This document shows, piece by piece, positions 16,001 to 23,515 of a DNA stretch of 50,016 nt. Source of the stretch: an uncultured Clostridia bacterium (GTDB taxonomy: Bacteria; Bacillota; Clostridia; Christensenellales; Borkfalkiaceae); contig CANQPO010000005.1 in assembly GCA_947625695.1 (NCBI GenBank), forward strand, positions 1 through 50,016. The letters run 5' to 3'. The notes under the pieces were generated by a model. It did no database searches and was not told where the DNA came from. It saw only the letters and a list, made by a program, of their open reading frames with translations. Each line of letters opens with the position of its first letter. The stretch's first letter is position 1. The translations under genes and the position numbers were made by a program.

Positions 16001-18151
16001 AGCCGAGAGGCTCCCCTCCCCCACTTCGAGCGTCACGTCGCCGAGAGCGAAGTCCACCCCGAATGCAGAGAGAAGTTCGCTCCCCCTGATGGCGAGACGG
16101 AGCCCGTTTTCTTCCTCGGAGGAGAAGAGAGACGCAAACTCGTCCGAGAGCAAGGTGTTGATAAGCGCGCCGAGATCGAGCCCCGAAAGCGCATCGCCGC
16201 CCGACAATTCGGGAAGGGCGACGTATTCTTTGAGCAGCGCGATGCCCTCTTCGAGCGTTGCCTGCACCTTGATACCGTCGAGATCGAGATAGAGCGCGCC
16301 GTCGGCATAGGAGAGCCCCACCGCCTTGGAGAGCTCTACGCCGCCCAAGGCAAGGTCTACATGCACGTCGCCCGCAAGAGCAAGTTCTTTGAGGCGGAGA
16401 TCGAGCTCGCCCGAAACGGAAATTCCCTCGCCCTCATAGGAAATGTCGGCATGCAGAACGTCCGCAGTGAAGAGGTCGATGAGTTCGTTCACATAGGGCA
16501 TGAGAGGAGCATATTCCGTCTTTTGGGAAGCGCTGAGCGCGGGAAGATGCTCTTCCCCGAAGCCCAACTGCGCGCCGATTGCAAGCGAGTCGCCGAGCGA
16601 AATATTTGCGGTGACTTTTTCGACCGTGATCGCGTTCTCGCCGATGTTGAAATAGAAATCGACGGGAAGTTCCAACCCAAGGAGAGGGAGCACGGAATGA
16701 AGTTCCGCCTTGCCGCCTGAAAGCGTAAATTCGCCGCCCGCAAGCGCAGTGAGGAGGTCCTCCTCTTCCCCTTCCTCTTCGGCAAGAGCCTCGGGCTCCT
16801 TTGCCGTGAGGTCGGTTACGAGGGAAATGAGTTCGTCCAATTTGAGGGAAAGTTTCAAGCCGCCGTAGTTAAGGTAGGCGTTGCCCTCCTCCACCCACAG
16901 CGAAAGGGCGCCGAGCTTTGCCTTGGCGGCGAGTTTTGCGGGATCGAACGCCGCAAAGTCCGTTTGACTCAAGTCGAGATCGACAGTCCCATGATAGGGA
17001 GTATCGTTTACGGTGAGATCAAGGTCGAGAACGGTCGGATCGGTGAGCACGCTCCCGAAGCCCTCCGCAAGGCAGTCGAGCGCCGTGATCTCTTTTACAA
17101 CGGGCGCGTTGGTGACTTCGCCCTCGGCGTATTGATAGAAATATTCCTCATAGGCGTTTGAATGCGCCTTTTCGGTGTTGTATTCGTATTTGGTGGTGGA
17201 AGTGGAGACGCAGGGCGCCGCGATGGGTCCGTACTTCGCCGAATATTTTTCCTCGATGTCCGTTTGGAACACCTGCCAATTCTCGTCGAAGGTAAAGGTG
17301 ACGGAGATGGCGTTGAACTCGGGCGGCGTGGTGAGTCCGCCCGTGAAGATCATCTGGTTGATATAGTAGGCGGTCGCCCCCTTTGTGGTGAGGACGCCGT
17401 TCACCTCTTCCTGCCATGTTTCGGGCTTCAATTCGTAAGTAATTTGGAACCTGCCGTCCTCCGTCTGCGTGACGGGGCTCGTGCTTGCGACCGTGTCCTC
17501 CGCAATGACGTACACGCTGAGTTCATAGGCGGGCAAGCCGTTGGTCGCCTTGAAGCCGTTCTCGCCGCCGATCGTCATGATGTTGTAGGGCGCGCCCGTC
17601 TGCCAAACGGTGTTCAGGCCGTCGTAATTTTTGGAGGCGGGTTTGCGCCAGATGACTCTGTCCTTGTCCTTGAGGTAGCAAAATTGGCTCGCGCCCTTGA
17701 TGAGCGAACTCTCCGTAAGGTCGGCGGAGATGAGGGTGCCGTGGTCATATTGCTTGTAGGTTGTGATGGACTGCTGGATAACGGTATCTACGGTGCCGTG
17801 CATTTCGCCGTACCAGAGCGTCTGCTGGGAGAATTTCCAATTCAGGCGGGCAAAGACGTCCACGGGGGAATAGCCGCCCGTGAGGGAATAGATCTCCCCC
17901 TCTTCCACGGGAATGGAGGGAGACCCGTAGTTGAGGTCCACGGTGTTTCTTTCGGTATCTTTGAAAAAGGCAGATCCGACGCCGTACACGCCGAACATGA
18001 GCACCGCCGCCGTGCACAGCGTGACGATCGCCTTCGACGTGCGGGACATCCTCCTTTTGGCGCGAAGATGCAGCCCTTCCTTCTTATTTTTGACAGCGCG
18101 CGGACGGCGTTTGTTCTTGATTTCATGCATTCCGCTTTCGGTTTTTTTCAT
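7037..18151 (-). CDS. Giant exported repeat protein with 185-residue repeats and InlB-type repeats
   Basis: A 3704-residue surface or secreted protein of unknown function. Residues 1-40 are very basic; 41-60 are one hydrophobic segment followed by GSAFFKDTERNT, resembling the AYFTDTE motif after SipW-type signals of TasA/camelysin proteins. Residues about 385-1850 are beta-rich repeats of 185 residues, four of them nearly identical at the DNA level. A Gln/Asp-rich linker lies near 2150-2175. About 2640-3565 are InlB/Listeria-Bacteroides-type repeats (FDVNGK, GYTFTQW, GYTFLGWF patterns), then a beta domain to the end. No LPXTG, choline-binding or S-layer motif is seen, nor a C-terminal membrane segment. 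The ATG at 18151 follows AAAGGAGAAGAAAT, so I prefer it to an ATG 36 bp upstream. It has its own promoter and no clear terminator. Confidence 0.88.
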   Translation of the reverse strand: MKKTESGMHEIKNKRRPRAVKNKKEGLHLRAKRRMSRTSKAIVTLCTAAVLMFGVYGVGSAFFKDTERNTVDLNYGSPSIPVEEGEIYSLTGGYSPVDVFARLNWKFSQQTLWYGEMHGTVDTVIQQSITTYKQYDHGTLISADLTESSLIKGASQFCYLKDKDRVIWRKPASKNYDGLNTVWQTGAPYNIMTIGGENGFKATNGLPAYELSVYVIAEDTVASTSPVTQTEDGRFQITYELKPETWQEEVNGVLTTKGATAYYINQMIFTGGLTTPPEFNAISVTFTFDENWQVFQTDIEEKYSAKYGPIAAPCVSTSTTKYEYNTEKAHSNAYEEYFYQYAEGEVTNAPVVKEITALDCLAEGFGSVLTDPTVLDLDLTVNDTPYHGTVDLDLSQTDFAAFDPAKLAAKAKLGALSLWVEEGNAYLNYGGLKLSLKLDELISLVTDLTAKEPEALAEEEGEEEDLLTALAGGEFTLSGGKAELHSVLPLLGLELPVDFYFNIGENAITVEKVTANISLGDSLAIGAQLGFGEEHLPALSASQKTEYAPLMPYVNELIDLFTADVLHADISYEGEGISVSGELDLRLKELALAGDVHVDLALGGVELSKAVGLSYADGALYLDLDGIKVQATLEEGIALLKEYVALPELSGGDALSGLDLGALINTLLSDEFASLFSSEEENGLRLAIRGSELLSAFGVDFALGDVTLEVGEGSLSASALGAEIGLKQGTDVALDTAGYTPVLPYAQALIQLFSNENLSVSLSFASGEFHAAGNILLNLSSKKAAGEITLGYGSAEKTLSVIYEGNTVYLGVEGVRIKANVNEAVALVSSLVGAESDINANAIINKVLGLNFGSVLSLGEENDVLTVIVKGTELLHAIGMEFALGDVEVEFTKDGVITAKAFGAEITIEAGEEFTAETDDYIEIVDYANVIADIIKGGYLSAEVSYATEKGDLSVEGTLQLGLKPFVAQGKFAITYNGATQPIGIIYGEGVVYLELGGMKVSANIGEAIALVEKFITLPAIDTEGTDLIEKLLNLNFADVLTLTEEGDTLSLAIAGTELLKAFNLNFDLGEVNVELTKDGVITATAFGAEITIKEGTPFTAETDDYIEIVDYANAIADLIKGGYLTAHVSYATETGDLSVDGDISLGLKPLQAQGTFTITYNSASQEIGIIYGDGVVYLEFGGMKVSATINEAIKLVEKFITLPAIDTEGTDLIEKLLNLNFADVLTLTEEDDTLSLALAGTELLKAFNLNFDLGEVNVELTKEGVLTAKAFGATVEIKQGEEFTAETDDYIEIVDYANAIADIIKDGYLSAHVSYAMETGDLSVEGTLQLGLKPFAAQGKFAITYNGASQEIGIIYGEGVVYLELGGMKVSANINEAIKLVEKFVEIPEIDTEGTDLIEKLLNLNFADVLTLTEEDDTLSLAIAGTELLKAFNLNFDLGEVNVELTKDGVITATAFGAEITIEAGEEFTAETDDYIEIVDYANTIADLIKGGYLSAEVSYKTGELSVEGDISLGLKPLQVQGTFTLTYGEKELRQIGVVYAGGKLYLTIYGADPTNASQAFKVSLTAEKAIALVTSLVGAENDAQAVSLIEKLLKLDFADFLTLTEADNTLSLAVKGTELMKALGINLKLGGVDVALTKDGKLTASALGAEITVGEGKSFEADTDGYFDLDNTALFDIVGQILKDKALSLSGAFTLSIEGAQLDLTIENAVLSFGDDGLKVYAQICLTLQGKLALEATIAYDRKTNTLQLAIGSVGVEIAFNELGSLGDALLNVYNKLREVVGNMLEKKIVDGEPVDNNPLPKLESLNSVLGLLSGGGESAAFDWTQLVKTLAIKMGSKNSDAQIGIDLSGSLETPKFGFEGSLYLKNAEYEKDAEGKVATDREGKPVLKVPAMPSELLGTKQFKEFIGYLGSAIDLLNTTDLTLTFNGKVTSTEDAYKDFGGVKYDIEASMSTHRGEKTLIHLDVDGKNLWIDTDVFAHASINITAKNAADNSLYIDLFILDAALGADNTPAKDDKGEAVKDGNLDFYVTLSQFDRVDAANKAAGYDPVRLYAPSSEILTLLSSVLPMLGVDVDILNNYMISKWLSLENVAQLKAFTPFMGKLLGEKAQGTISSVSALLNSLTGKASGLLGELFGKNSEAAALSETQDAQDTQDTQGTQDAQDAQDAQDAKAVSIADYLKAFTITDEGGEEGKAGTTTLSITLNSEAIYGIEGLADVQATLIKAQDVEGEDGTVKEYGKFQELDLLNIYNTKGTENTSLHGAIDYGKVTPFLPEGEYETFLGAEKLLLSLVKSATHGEGQSEGANTYALNKNFYIDGEININANVAGIINKDVKVGMAISVDVDENGDIGITVHIEYSKESLVVDIFKSAGWVDLTIKNGNVYIKRITNPEDESKKEEIYRMMPMENFMADILNQVDFIFNFGSTISNALKNAGGDSSSGGGTGEAKKDFGAQLATYLKSYKFTEGGGENGGALWDLVITGSALSNVLSDIDINLKSSGVGVLRGLSASLTVASILNLNADLRYRNPQNVMDYGVTNVADRNVQETLDHAMSQKVVETDWAITTYLEGQLGSIKYFVKGMLIDEQKIVYDMLTKEFYSELKYPSFEGAPEPALGYHWEWKKPTSLEPKMEINAVEVPNTYTVCFTSDYDIPSAGFVSSGGQYVKTDNYTYNSPYDLHIGTRARGDGFVKELVGFKCPEGHIITDLAKWQHLDSENALELTAVWEDVKFTVTFDVNGKKTSVTGKFGEEIVLPEGVENARTGYTFTQWDNAVPATFSEEVENKTFTAQYTPNKYNITFESAYPITDWDGVDFTLQDGKYVATYTFTYDSIFKLCLNVQAEVGEYVYILTGWQSDKTYMDHLPNVLAATTFTAVWEEVGVNVYFGDETGNIFDEIEPRNKQIGSSLTQEDLPAVPHRDGYTGEWNIDLNSYVVPERGDGADGKIVIRAKYTPITYVIHQYSLYPLKDYAANGFKRIDGAFDDGKGVQGDVYYVRKLLYVYGSNQVTLENGTTLAHHAEGLKKDGYDFMGFYTERFGGGIQIEDINDDVIKDAFGWKVGDSDNFDEQNTIFAHWKNNSITVRFYSDIETASLNSYTAGKGYYHDAIFLDAETKIENVFKPTSDDGYQLLAWFAQDEAGWKMVTDVAEYRVDDNAATNSEKAYDVELYALWIEQVKLTITAIERSGSNFAATYSISGTSKGGLPHGTFSEEIYDKMGVSQTTTGVYILCGNNGNETLQGGREFKLTKKDDGSNIFDFGDSGMTTAKYGFLSKGASYAGAAVELTFACGNAKVVVHDVAVVSTATYTVNFKSVNGADCGSVSDIRINYTGSFNSSFFGDALNFDGQLSSSSHVYADELAESHNIICPQTTEEGRTYIWPHREITGNMDIYPVYVTELKEVTFRADACLDPEKWEAEYDGGHPTGKYVFKTRLYLESTVTYSDNTGVIKTDEITAEKDVYDLPASSEIRSIGNRKGKWGTTSFHYDPYGSTFTAEYGEDTIVYYSAIECYIEYEGESYQLNADTDYTITYQSTYTLWTPTRDGYTFLGWFTQGSDGKWTKVEKLELAENSAETRVEALWASTPIALSVNGSRSGGGLFGGAAKHTIIANLSVLSFEGAPRESIMIDIVYRFWANNNTNYEGETNHATHEYTDQQVGGLNLSDQVTVTPDGNSKKNYGHVAITITIKDADGNTIKILGGDETLHGYTTY
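11632..11706 (-). repeat. In-frame 9-bp microsatellite encoding QDA/QDT repeats
   Basis: Inside the giant gene, a 9-bp unit (minus strand CAAGACGCG and variants) is repeated about seven to eight times and encodes Gln-Asp-Ala or Gln-Asp-Thr. It gives a flexible acidic linker. The unit is a multiple of three, so copy changes would alter linker length without a frameshift. Confidence 0.85.
13560..15500 (-). repeat. 555-bp in-frame tandem repeats inside the giant gene
   Basis: The marker TCCGTCTCTG recurs at 13731, 14286, 14841 and 15396, exactly 555 bp apart each time, within long stretches of near identity. Each unit encodes 185 residues and includes TAETDDYIEIVDYAN, LSVEG, IIYGEGVVYLELGGMKVSA, TEGTDLIEKLLNLNFADVL and GTELLKAFNLNFDLGEV. 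More diverged copies continue to about 17000 and 12600. Boundaries are approximate because the similarity fades at both ends. Confidence 0.9.
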
Positions 18152-18225
18152 ATTTCTTCTCCTTTCCCGCGGGAAAAAGACCGTCACTGCGGGAAATTAC
18201 AAATATCATAAAATCCTATGACAAT

Positions 18226-18254
18226 AGTCTATCAAACTTATGACGAAATGTCAA
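18226..18254 (-). promoter_or_regulatory. Sigma-A promoter of the giant exported protein gene
   Basis: On the minus strand a perfect TTGACA (18249-18254), a 17-bp spacer and TAGACT (18226-18231). The predicted start is near 18219, with a leader of roughly 68 nt to the ATG at 18151. Confidence 0.75.
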
Positions 18255-18306
18255 CAGAATTTTGAAAAATTTACCAGAAAATCCCCCATGAAAATTAAAA
18301 ATACCG

Positions 18307-18338
18307 TAAAAAAACAGACTCCCTTGCGGGGAGCCTGC
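18307..18338 (-). terminator. Rho-independent terminator of the MoxR/vWA/lipoprotein operon
   Basis: In minus orientation GCAGGCTCCC and GGGAGTCTGT form a 10-bp stem with two G-U pairs and a 5-nt loop (18314-18338), followed by seven T (18307-18313). It lies about 25 bp after the stop at 18363, with an A-run before the stem as well. It separates the seven-gene operon from the giant gene downstream. Confidence 0.88.
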
Positions 18339-18362
18339 TTTTTTCGCTTCGTATGAGCGGCG

Positions 18363-21300
18363 TCAGTTCTCTTCGCCCTGTCCGCCCTGCTCGTCTTCTT
18401 CCTCTACTATGTCCTGAAGCTGCGTGACGGTCACGTAAGTTTCGCCGTTCCTTTCTTCAAGTTTAATGGAGTAGCGATGCCCGTTCGTCGCCGAGACGGT
18501 GTAGGTTTTGCTCACTTCGTCATAGGTGGAGGAGCTTGCACAATACTGCGTGCCTCCGCGCATGAAGCCCGCGACCTGCCCGTCTTCAAAGACATCGACG
18601 TTGTTGTAGGAATCGCCATAGTACGTGGCTTTATGCTCGGTCACGGTAACGGTCGCGTAAAGCGGAACGATTGTACCCGTCTCCGAGCTGTCCTCATTCT
18701 GATCGCCTTCGCCTTCCCCGCCTTCCGCGTCTTCGTCTTGCCCGCCTTCTTCTCCTTCACTCTTGCCGTCGTCATCGTCGCCGCCAACCTGCTCGGGATT
18801 TTCGTCGGTAAGAACAAGCTCGTAATAGGTGGTGGAAGTGATCTTGCCGCTGTTCACTCCTTCCGCGTCGGTTTCGAGATGTTCGCGGGTGCGGGAGATG
18901 CAATACGTTTTGTCCGTAAGCACAAGGATGGTCTCGACGTCGATCTCTGTGTCGCCCTTCTTGAGCGATACGTCATAGGGACTTCCGATCCTGCCGTTGA
19001 GGTCGGTTGCGAGCAGACGCTCGATCTCTACCGTATAGTCTCCGCTTTCCAGCGTTTGCACGCGGGTGCAAGCAACTAAGTCACAGCCGACAACATTGAA
19101 ATAAGAGTTTACGCTGAGCCCGAAGTAGAACTTGTAGGTGTATTCGCCATACTCCTGCGTCACGACAAAGAGATTGCCGTCTTTATCCAACTTATAATTC
19201 GCATGCTCGAGCTTGGTAACAACCGTGCCGTCCATCAGACGGATGTTGTGCTGCGCGCCGAGGTCCACATCGAGATACTGTTCCGTTAGATCGCCCTGCT
19301 CGTCGTACTCGCGCACGATGGTAATGTTCCCGTAAACGTTTTCAAACGTTCCCGAATAACCGAACATCGCAAGGAGGAAATAGAGAGCGTAATAGTAGTT
19401 GCTGTTTGCTCTTTGGATATAACGAAGCCCCACGACCTCATAGGTGTTGCCTTCTTCGCCGTGATAGGTCACTTCGATATCGAACCGATAGCCGGCGATG
19501 AGAAGGTAAAGCGCAAATTCCTCTTCTTGCCCTTCCTGCTCTTCCTCCCCTTCTGCGCTTATGATCTCGCGCACGACGGTGCATTGAAGCGCCTGCTCCT
19601 CGCCTTCGAAGGCGACTGCGCCGGTCACGCTGAATTCCGCACTGCCCGTAGGCTGGAAGGTGAGCAGACGGAGCGGCTTTTTGATCAAGTCGCCGTTCTC
19701 GTCTTCTTCGTAAGGAGCGGGATATTTATCTTTGGTGCTCTCCGCACGCTCGAAGCGGATGGGGAACCCGTTGTTGTTGATATAGGTGACGTCCTTGAAG
19801 GTGATGGTATCCTCAAACTTGCCGATCTCTTCAGACACAAAGCCGTATTCGTTTGCGTTTTCGTTCTCGGGGTCGCGCAGATAGACGGTGATCTCGCCGC
19901 TGCCGTCCACCGTGTAATAGTATTGCGTCTCGCCGTCCATGATCATGAACCCGTAGCGGGAGAAGCGCAGCGAGCGGAGGTCGGTGGTATAGTAGCCGTG
20001 CTCCGTATAATCGAGCTTTTCGATTGCGCCCGTCTCGGCGTCATAGCGGTAGATGCAGGCGTCCGTTTGCGCGGAATTCATATAGTAGAGGAGCTCCCCG
20101 TTGATGATGGTGTAAGTCCCTCTTTCTATCTGTCCGTACTTGTTGCGAAGCTCCGCATTTCCATGACCGTCGGGGACGAACACCGACCAGTCTTCCTCGT
20201 TGATATAGACGCGGCTGATCTCCTTATGTTCGACGGAGAAAACGCGATATCCCGAGGTCTCGGTGATAAGGATGATCCCAAGGATGCCCTTGAGTTCGAC
20301 CTTGCTGCCCGTTGCTTCTTCCTCATAGACGAGCGACCACAGATCGCCGTCCTTGCGGTATTCGCCGCTGCCGATGATCTCCTCTCCCTCTTCGTCGCTC
20401 TCTGCGAGGCGCAGGACCGTGAGCTTTCCGTAACCGTCGAAACGGAGCGCAACACCGCTGATATATTGGTTTTCAACGAGCAGATAGTCCGCAGCTTCGG
20501 GGCCGCGGCGGGTGAACGTGCCTCCCTCCTTGACGTCGAAGTAGTAGGTAACCGTGCCATCCTCATCGCTGAACAGGATCACGCCCTCTTCGGGAACCAA
20601 ATATCTCCCCTCGATGACATTCTCGTCCGCGTCGGTATAGCGCGCCTTGTAGGAGAAGCCGTCGAGCTTCAGTTTGCCGTCCTTCTCGGAAGTGAGCTCT
20701 TTTTCCATCGCGTTGAGCCGCGTGAAGTAGCTTGCGCTCGATGTGGAGAGCACTACGAAATCAAAGCCGCTCTCCGCGCTGTCTTTGGGAGTAAAGTGCA
20801 GAACGGGCGTTTCAAAAGCGGTGTCCTCCGCTTCGGAATAGGCGCCCTCTGTGACCTTGGGTTCTCCCTCTTCGGGGGTGACAGTGAGCGTTGCGCCGCC
20901 CTTGCCGTCAAAGGACAAGGTGACAGAGGAGTCCGCTTCGCCCGAGGCAAGCCGCTCTCTCAGCGTCCCGATGAACTTATCGAGCACAACGAACGTTTTC
21001 TTCTCACTATTAAGTTCAAAATAGAGATAGGTGTTGCCGTTTTGCACGCGGATGACGCCTGTGTAGCCGCTGAGCTGGGAATAGACCCCCGCGACTCTCT
21101 CCACGTCCTTCGCGCTGTAAACGGCGAAGCCGCCGACAAGGATGAGCTTGCCTTCATCGTCCTTCTCGCTCTTATATTCCTCGTCGTAATCGGTGGGCTC
21201 TTCGCCCTTGTAGGTGAAGGAATGCCAATAGGATACGTTGAGATTGGAGGCGACGCCGACGGAATAGACAAAGGAGTCAAGCCGCGTGACGTCGATGGGC

Positions 21301-23483
21301 TCGAGAATGAGCTCTCCTTCGGGATCAAGAGAGGTCTCTACCTTAAATTGATAGTTCCCCGTCTCTTCGTTGTAAGTGTAGGTGCCCTCGGCGACTTTGA
21401 GGAACTCTCTGTTTTCCGTATAGCCGTAAACAGAGGCCTTGTGCTCCTCCGCATTTTCGATCACAAGCAGAGGCGTGTAATAGTTTCTCCCTGCATTGCT
21501 CCTGTAATAGTACTCCGCATAGCCCGCATCCTTCTCTTCGAACACGCGCTTGAGCGTATTGTTTTCGTCCCTTTCGCTGCCGGTGAGATAGACATGCTTC
21601 CCATCATTCAGAAAGACGGAGACGATAGACCCGCCGAATGCGGAATCTTCCGCAACAAAGTACCCGCTCTTGGAAACGCCGCCCACCGTGACGACCGCAT
21701 TGCACGCGCCGTCTAGCTTGAGCGTGTTTCCGGCGTCGTCGGACGCCGTAAAGTCGAGCGCGCTGTCATAGAGCATATAACCTTCTCTCGAGCCGAACTT
21801 CACGAACTTGAACGTTCCGTAGAGAGAACCGCTCGTCGTGTAGAGGGAGAAGGTATCATTGGAGCCGGTCATGTAGAGATAATTGGTTTTCGAAGTCCCC
21901 ATATCCATGACGGCCGAGCCGAAGCCGTCCAGCTCGAGGAGATAGGCGCTCGGAACTGCCCCCATCTCACCGTCTTCCATGATGCCGCAGAAATACATCT
22001 GCCCGTGCGCGATGTCATCGTCCTCCCTTGCCATGAACACTCTCATGGGGGTGCCGCTCACCGTCACACTGCCGAAGAGCATTATAAGTTCGCTGCCCGT
22101 TTTCACACCGTCGGTGAACGTCGCATGGCAATAACCCTGCTCGTCGATATAATAGGTCCCTTCGGAGACCCCCGCCATGGAGGACCCTCCCCTTACCGTA
22201 TATTTGATCCCGTTGTATGCGTCAAGGGAGATCGTTTCGTAGGTGTAAACGCCTCTTCCGACGACATAGCGGTAATAGATCTGTCCGTCTCTCGCCTCGT
22301 TGTAATAGGCAAACCCGCTGCCGAAGAACTTCCCTTGAAGGGAGATGTTATCCGCTTTATCATAGAAGTAAAAGCTCTCCGTTGCGGTGACGTACTCGCC
22401 CTGATAATAGCTGCCGTACCGTTCGAGGATGAGGCGGTCGGTCTCGCCCTGCAAATGATAGATGACGTCCTCGCCGCCGAAGAGATCGGTATAACCTTCC
22501 TCCCAGATCGCGTAGAGGGTGGTGTCTTCGTCGAGGGATACTTTATCCTCCCGCTTGACGCCGTCGCCGTTGCGCAGAAGTCCGTCGATCACCTGAGAAG
22601 GATAATCTACCGTATCGACCACGCTGCGCGACCAGCCCATGAGGAGATACCCCTCCGCACGGAAGCGATCATAGGGCAAAACGACTTCGTCCCCATAGGT
22701 GAACTCAATCGTGACGATCTCATCGTCCATTCCTATGGGATAGTTGGAGAGGAGGGTGATCTGATAATGTCCTCTTTCGAGGTAAAACGTGAACACGTTG
22801 CTCGCGGGGTCCTCGGAGAGCGGACCGCTCTTGACTTCCCCTGCGTGCTCGGCGACTTCATAGCCCTTTACGGTGACGTCGGGGGTATAGTTCGCCGCGG
22901 GATAGTCGTAGCCTACAATATCCTCGCCCTGCTCAAACCCGTCACCTTCCTTCTGCAGCCAAACGTGCACGGTATAGCCCACCTTGTAGCGCGCGGTGAG
23001 CGTGACTTCGCTCTTCGGCATCTTGGCGCTCGGAGAAAGCGCGGCGCCGTTCATCTGCCACTCGCCGAATTGCCAGCCCGTGCGGGTGGGAACAAGGTCT
23101 TTTACAACGTCGGCAATCGTCTGCCCCTCTTTGGCATACAATTTCGGAGCGGAAAGCTGCCCGCCGCCGAGTTCGAGCTTGATCTCATACATCTGCTCCC
23201 ACTTGGCATAGAAGGTCTTACTGCTCTCCGCAACGACGGAAGTTACGGCATTGCCCGAAAGGTCGGCATTTTCGTACCAACCCTCGAAGCTGTACCCCTC
23301 CCTCTCGGGCGTGGGCAGCTGTACTTCGTCTCCGACAACCGCTACGATCTCCTCGATCGGAGCGCCGCCGTTTGTCTCGAAGCTCAATTTCACATCTTTT
23401 GTGGAGCAACCCGCCAGCACAAGACAGATCGCACTTGCAAAGAGCAAAATGCACGTGAGAATTTTCTTTCTGAAACTCTTCAT
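18363..23483 (-). CDS. Large InlB-repeat lipoprotein with repeated beta modules
   Basis: A 1706-residue lipoprotein. Residues 1-25 are a signal peptide with lipobox LAGC and acylated Cys26. Residues about 30-330 contain InlB/Listeria-Bacteroides-type repeats (REGYSFEGWYENADLSGN, TRTGWQFGEWQ, LLMGWSRSV). The rest is beta-rich, with a short module recurring as LxFDGxGxA...GxY: LDGFGSAVMDM, FDGKGGATLTV, LDGFSYKARYT, FDGYGKLTVL, PDGHGNAEL. An acidic Asp/Glu/Gly linker is at about 1565-1600 and the tail is EEEDEQGGQG. No enzyme or anchoring motif is recognised; surface adhesion or scaffold roles are guesses. The ATG at 23483 has GAAGGAG before it. It is the last gene of the operon, 32 bp after the LRR lipoprotein gene, and is followed by a strong terminator. 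Confidence 0.88.
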   Translation of the reverse strand: MKSFRKKILTCILLFASAICLVLAGCSTKDVKLSFETNGGAPIEEIVAVVGDEVQLPTPEREGYSFEGWYENADLSGNAVTSVVAESSKTFYAKWEQMYEIKLELGGGQLSAPKLYAKEGQTIADVVKDLVPTRTGWQFGEWQMNGAALSPSAKMPKSEVTLTARYKVGYTVHVWLQKEGDGFEQGEDIVGYDYPAANYTPDVTVKGYEVAEHAGEVKSGPLSEDPASNVFTFYLERGHYQITLLSNYPIGMDDEIVTIEFTYGDEVVLPYDRFRAEGYLLMGWSRSVVDTVDYPSQVIDGLLRNGDGVKREDKVSLDEDTTLYAIWEEGYTDLFGGEDVIYHLQGETDRLILERYGSYYQGEYVTATESFYFYDKADNISLQGKFFGSGFAYYNEARDGQIYYRYVVGRGVYTYETISLDAYNGIKYTVRGGSSMAGVSEGTYYIDEQGYCHATFTDGVKTGSELIMLFGSVTVSGTPMRVFMAREDDDIAHGQMYFCGIMEDGEMGAVPSAYLLELDGFGSAVMDMGTSKTNYLYMTGSNDTFSLYTTSGSLYGTFKFVKFGSREGYMLYDSALDFTASDDAGNTLKLDGACNAVVTVGGVSKSGYFVAEDSAFGGSIVSVFLNDGKHVYLTGSERDENNTLKRVFEEKDAGYAEYYYRSNAGRNYYTPLLVIENAEEHKASVYGYTENREFLKVAEGTYTYNEETGNYQFKVETSLDPEGELILEPIDVTRLDSFVYSVGVASNLNVSYWHSFTYKGEEPTDYDEEYKSEKDDEGKLILVGGFAVYSAKDVERVAGVYSQLSGYTGVIRVQNGNTYLYFELNSEKKTFVVLDKFIGTLRERLASGEADSSVTLSFDGKGGATLTVTPEEGEPKVTEGAYSEAEDTAFETPVLHFTPKDSAESGFDFVVLSTSSASYFTRLNAMEKELTSEKDGKLKLDGFSYKARYTDADENVIEGRYLVPEEGVILFSDEDGTVTYYFDVKEGGTFTRRGPEAADYLLVENQYISGVALRFDGYGKLTVLRLAESDEEGEEIIGSGEYRKDGDLWSLVYEEEATGSKVELKGILGIILITETSGYRVFSVEHKEISRVYINEEDWSVFVPDGHGNAELRNKYGQIERGTYTIINGELLYYMNSAQTDACIYRYDAETGAIEKLDYTEHGYYTTDLRSLRFSRYGFMIMDGETQYYYTVDGSGEITVYLRDPENENANEYGFVSEEIGKFEDTITFKDVTYINNNGFPIRFERAESTKDKYPAPYEEDENGDLIKKPLRLLTFQPTGSAEFSVTGAVAFEGEEQALQCTVVREIISAEGEEEQEGQEEEFALYLLIAGYRFDIEVTYHGEEGNTYEVVGLRYIQRANSNYYYALYFLLAMFGYSGTFENVYGNITIVREYDEQGDLTEQYLDVDLGAQHNIRLMDGTVVTKLEHANYKLDKDGNLFVVTQEYGEYTYKFYFGLSVNSYFNVVGCDLVACTRVQTLESGDYTVEIERLLATDLNGRIGSPYDVSLKKGDTEIDVETILVLTDKTYCISRTREHLETDAEGVNSGKITSTTYYELVLTDENPEQVGGDDDDGKSEGEEGGQDEDAEGGEGEGDQNEDSSETGTIVPLYATVTVTEHKATYYGDSYNNVDVFEDGQVAGFMRGGTQYCASSSTYDEVSKTYTVSATNGHRYSIKLEERNGETYVTVTQLQDIVEEEDEQGGQGEEN

Positions 23484-23515
23484 AAGGTTCTCCTTCTCAT
23501 TTTATTTTTCCGCTT

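Noticed and set aside
18152-18187. Upstream start (ATG at 18187) for the giant exported protein
   Set aside because: The ATG at 18151 is directly preceded by AAAGGAG, while the earlier codons overlap that ribosome binding site.
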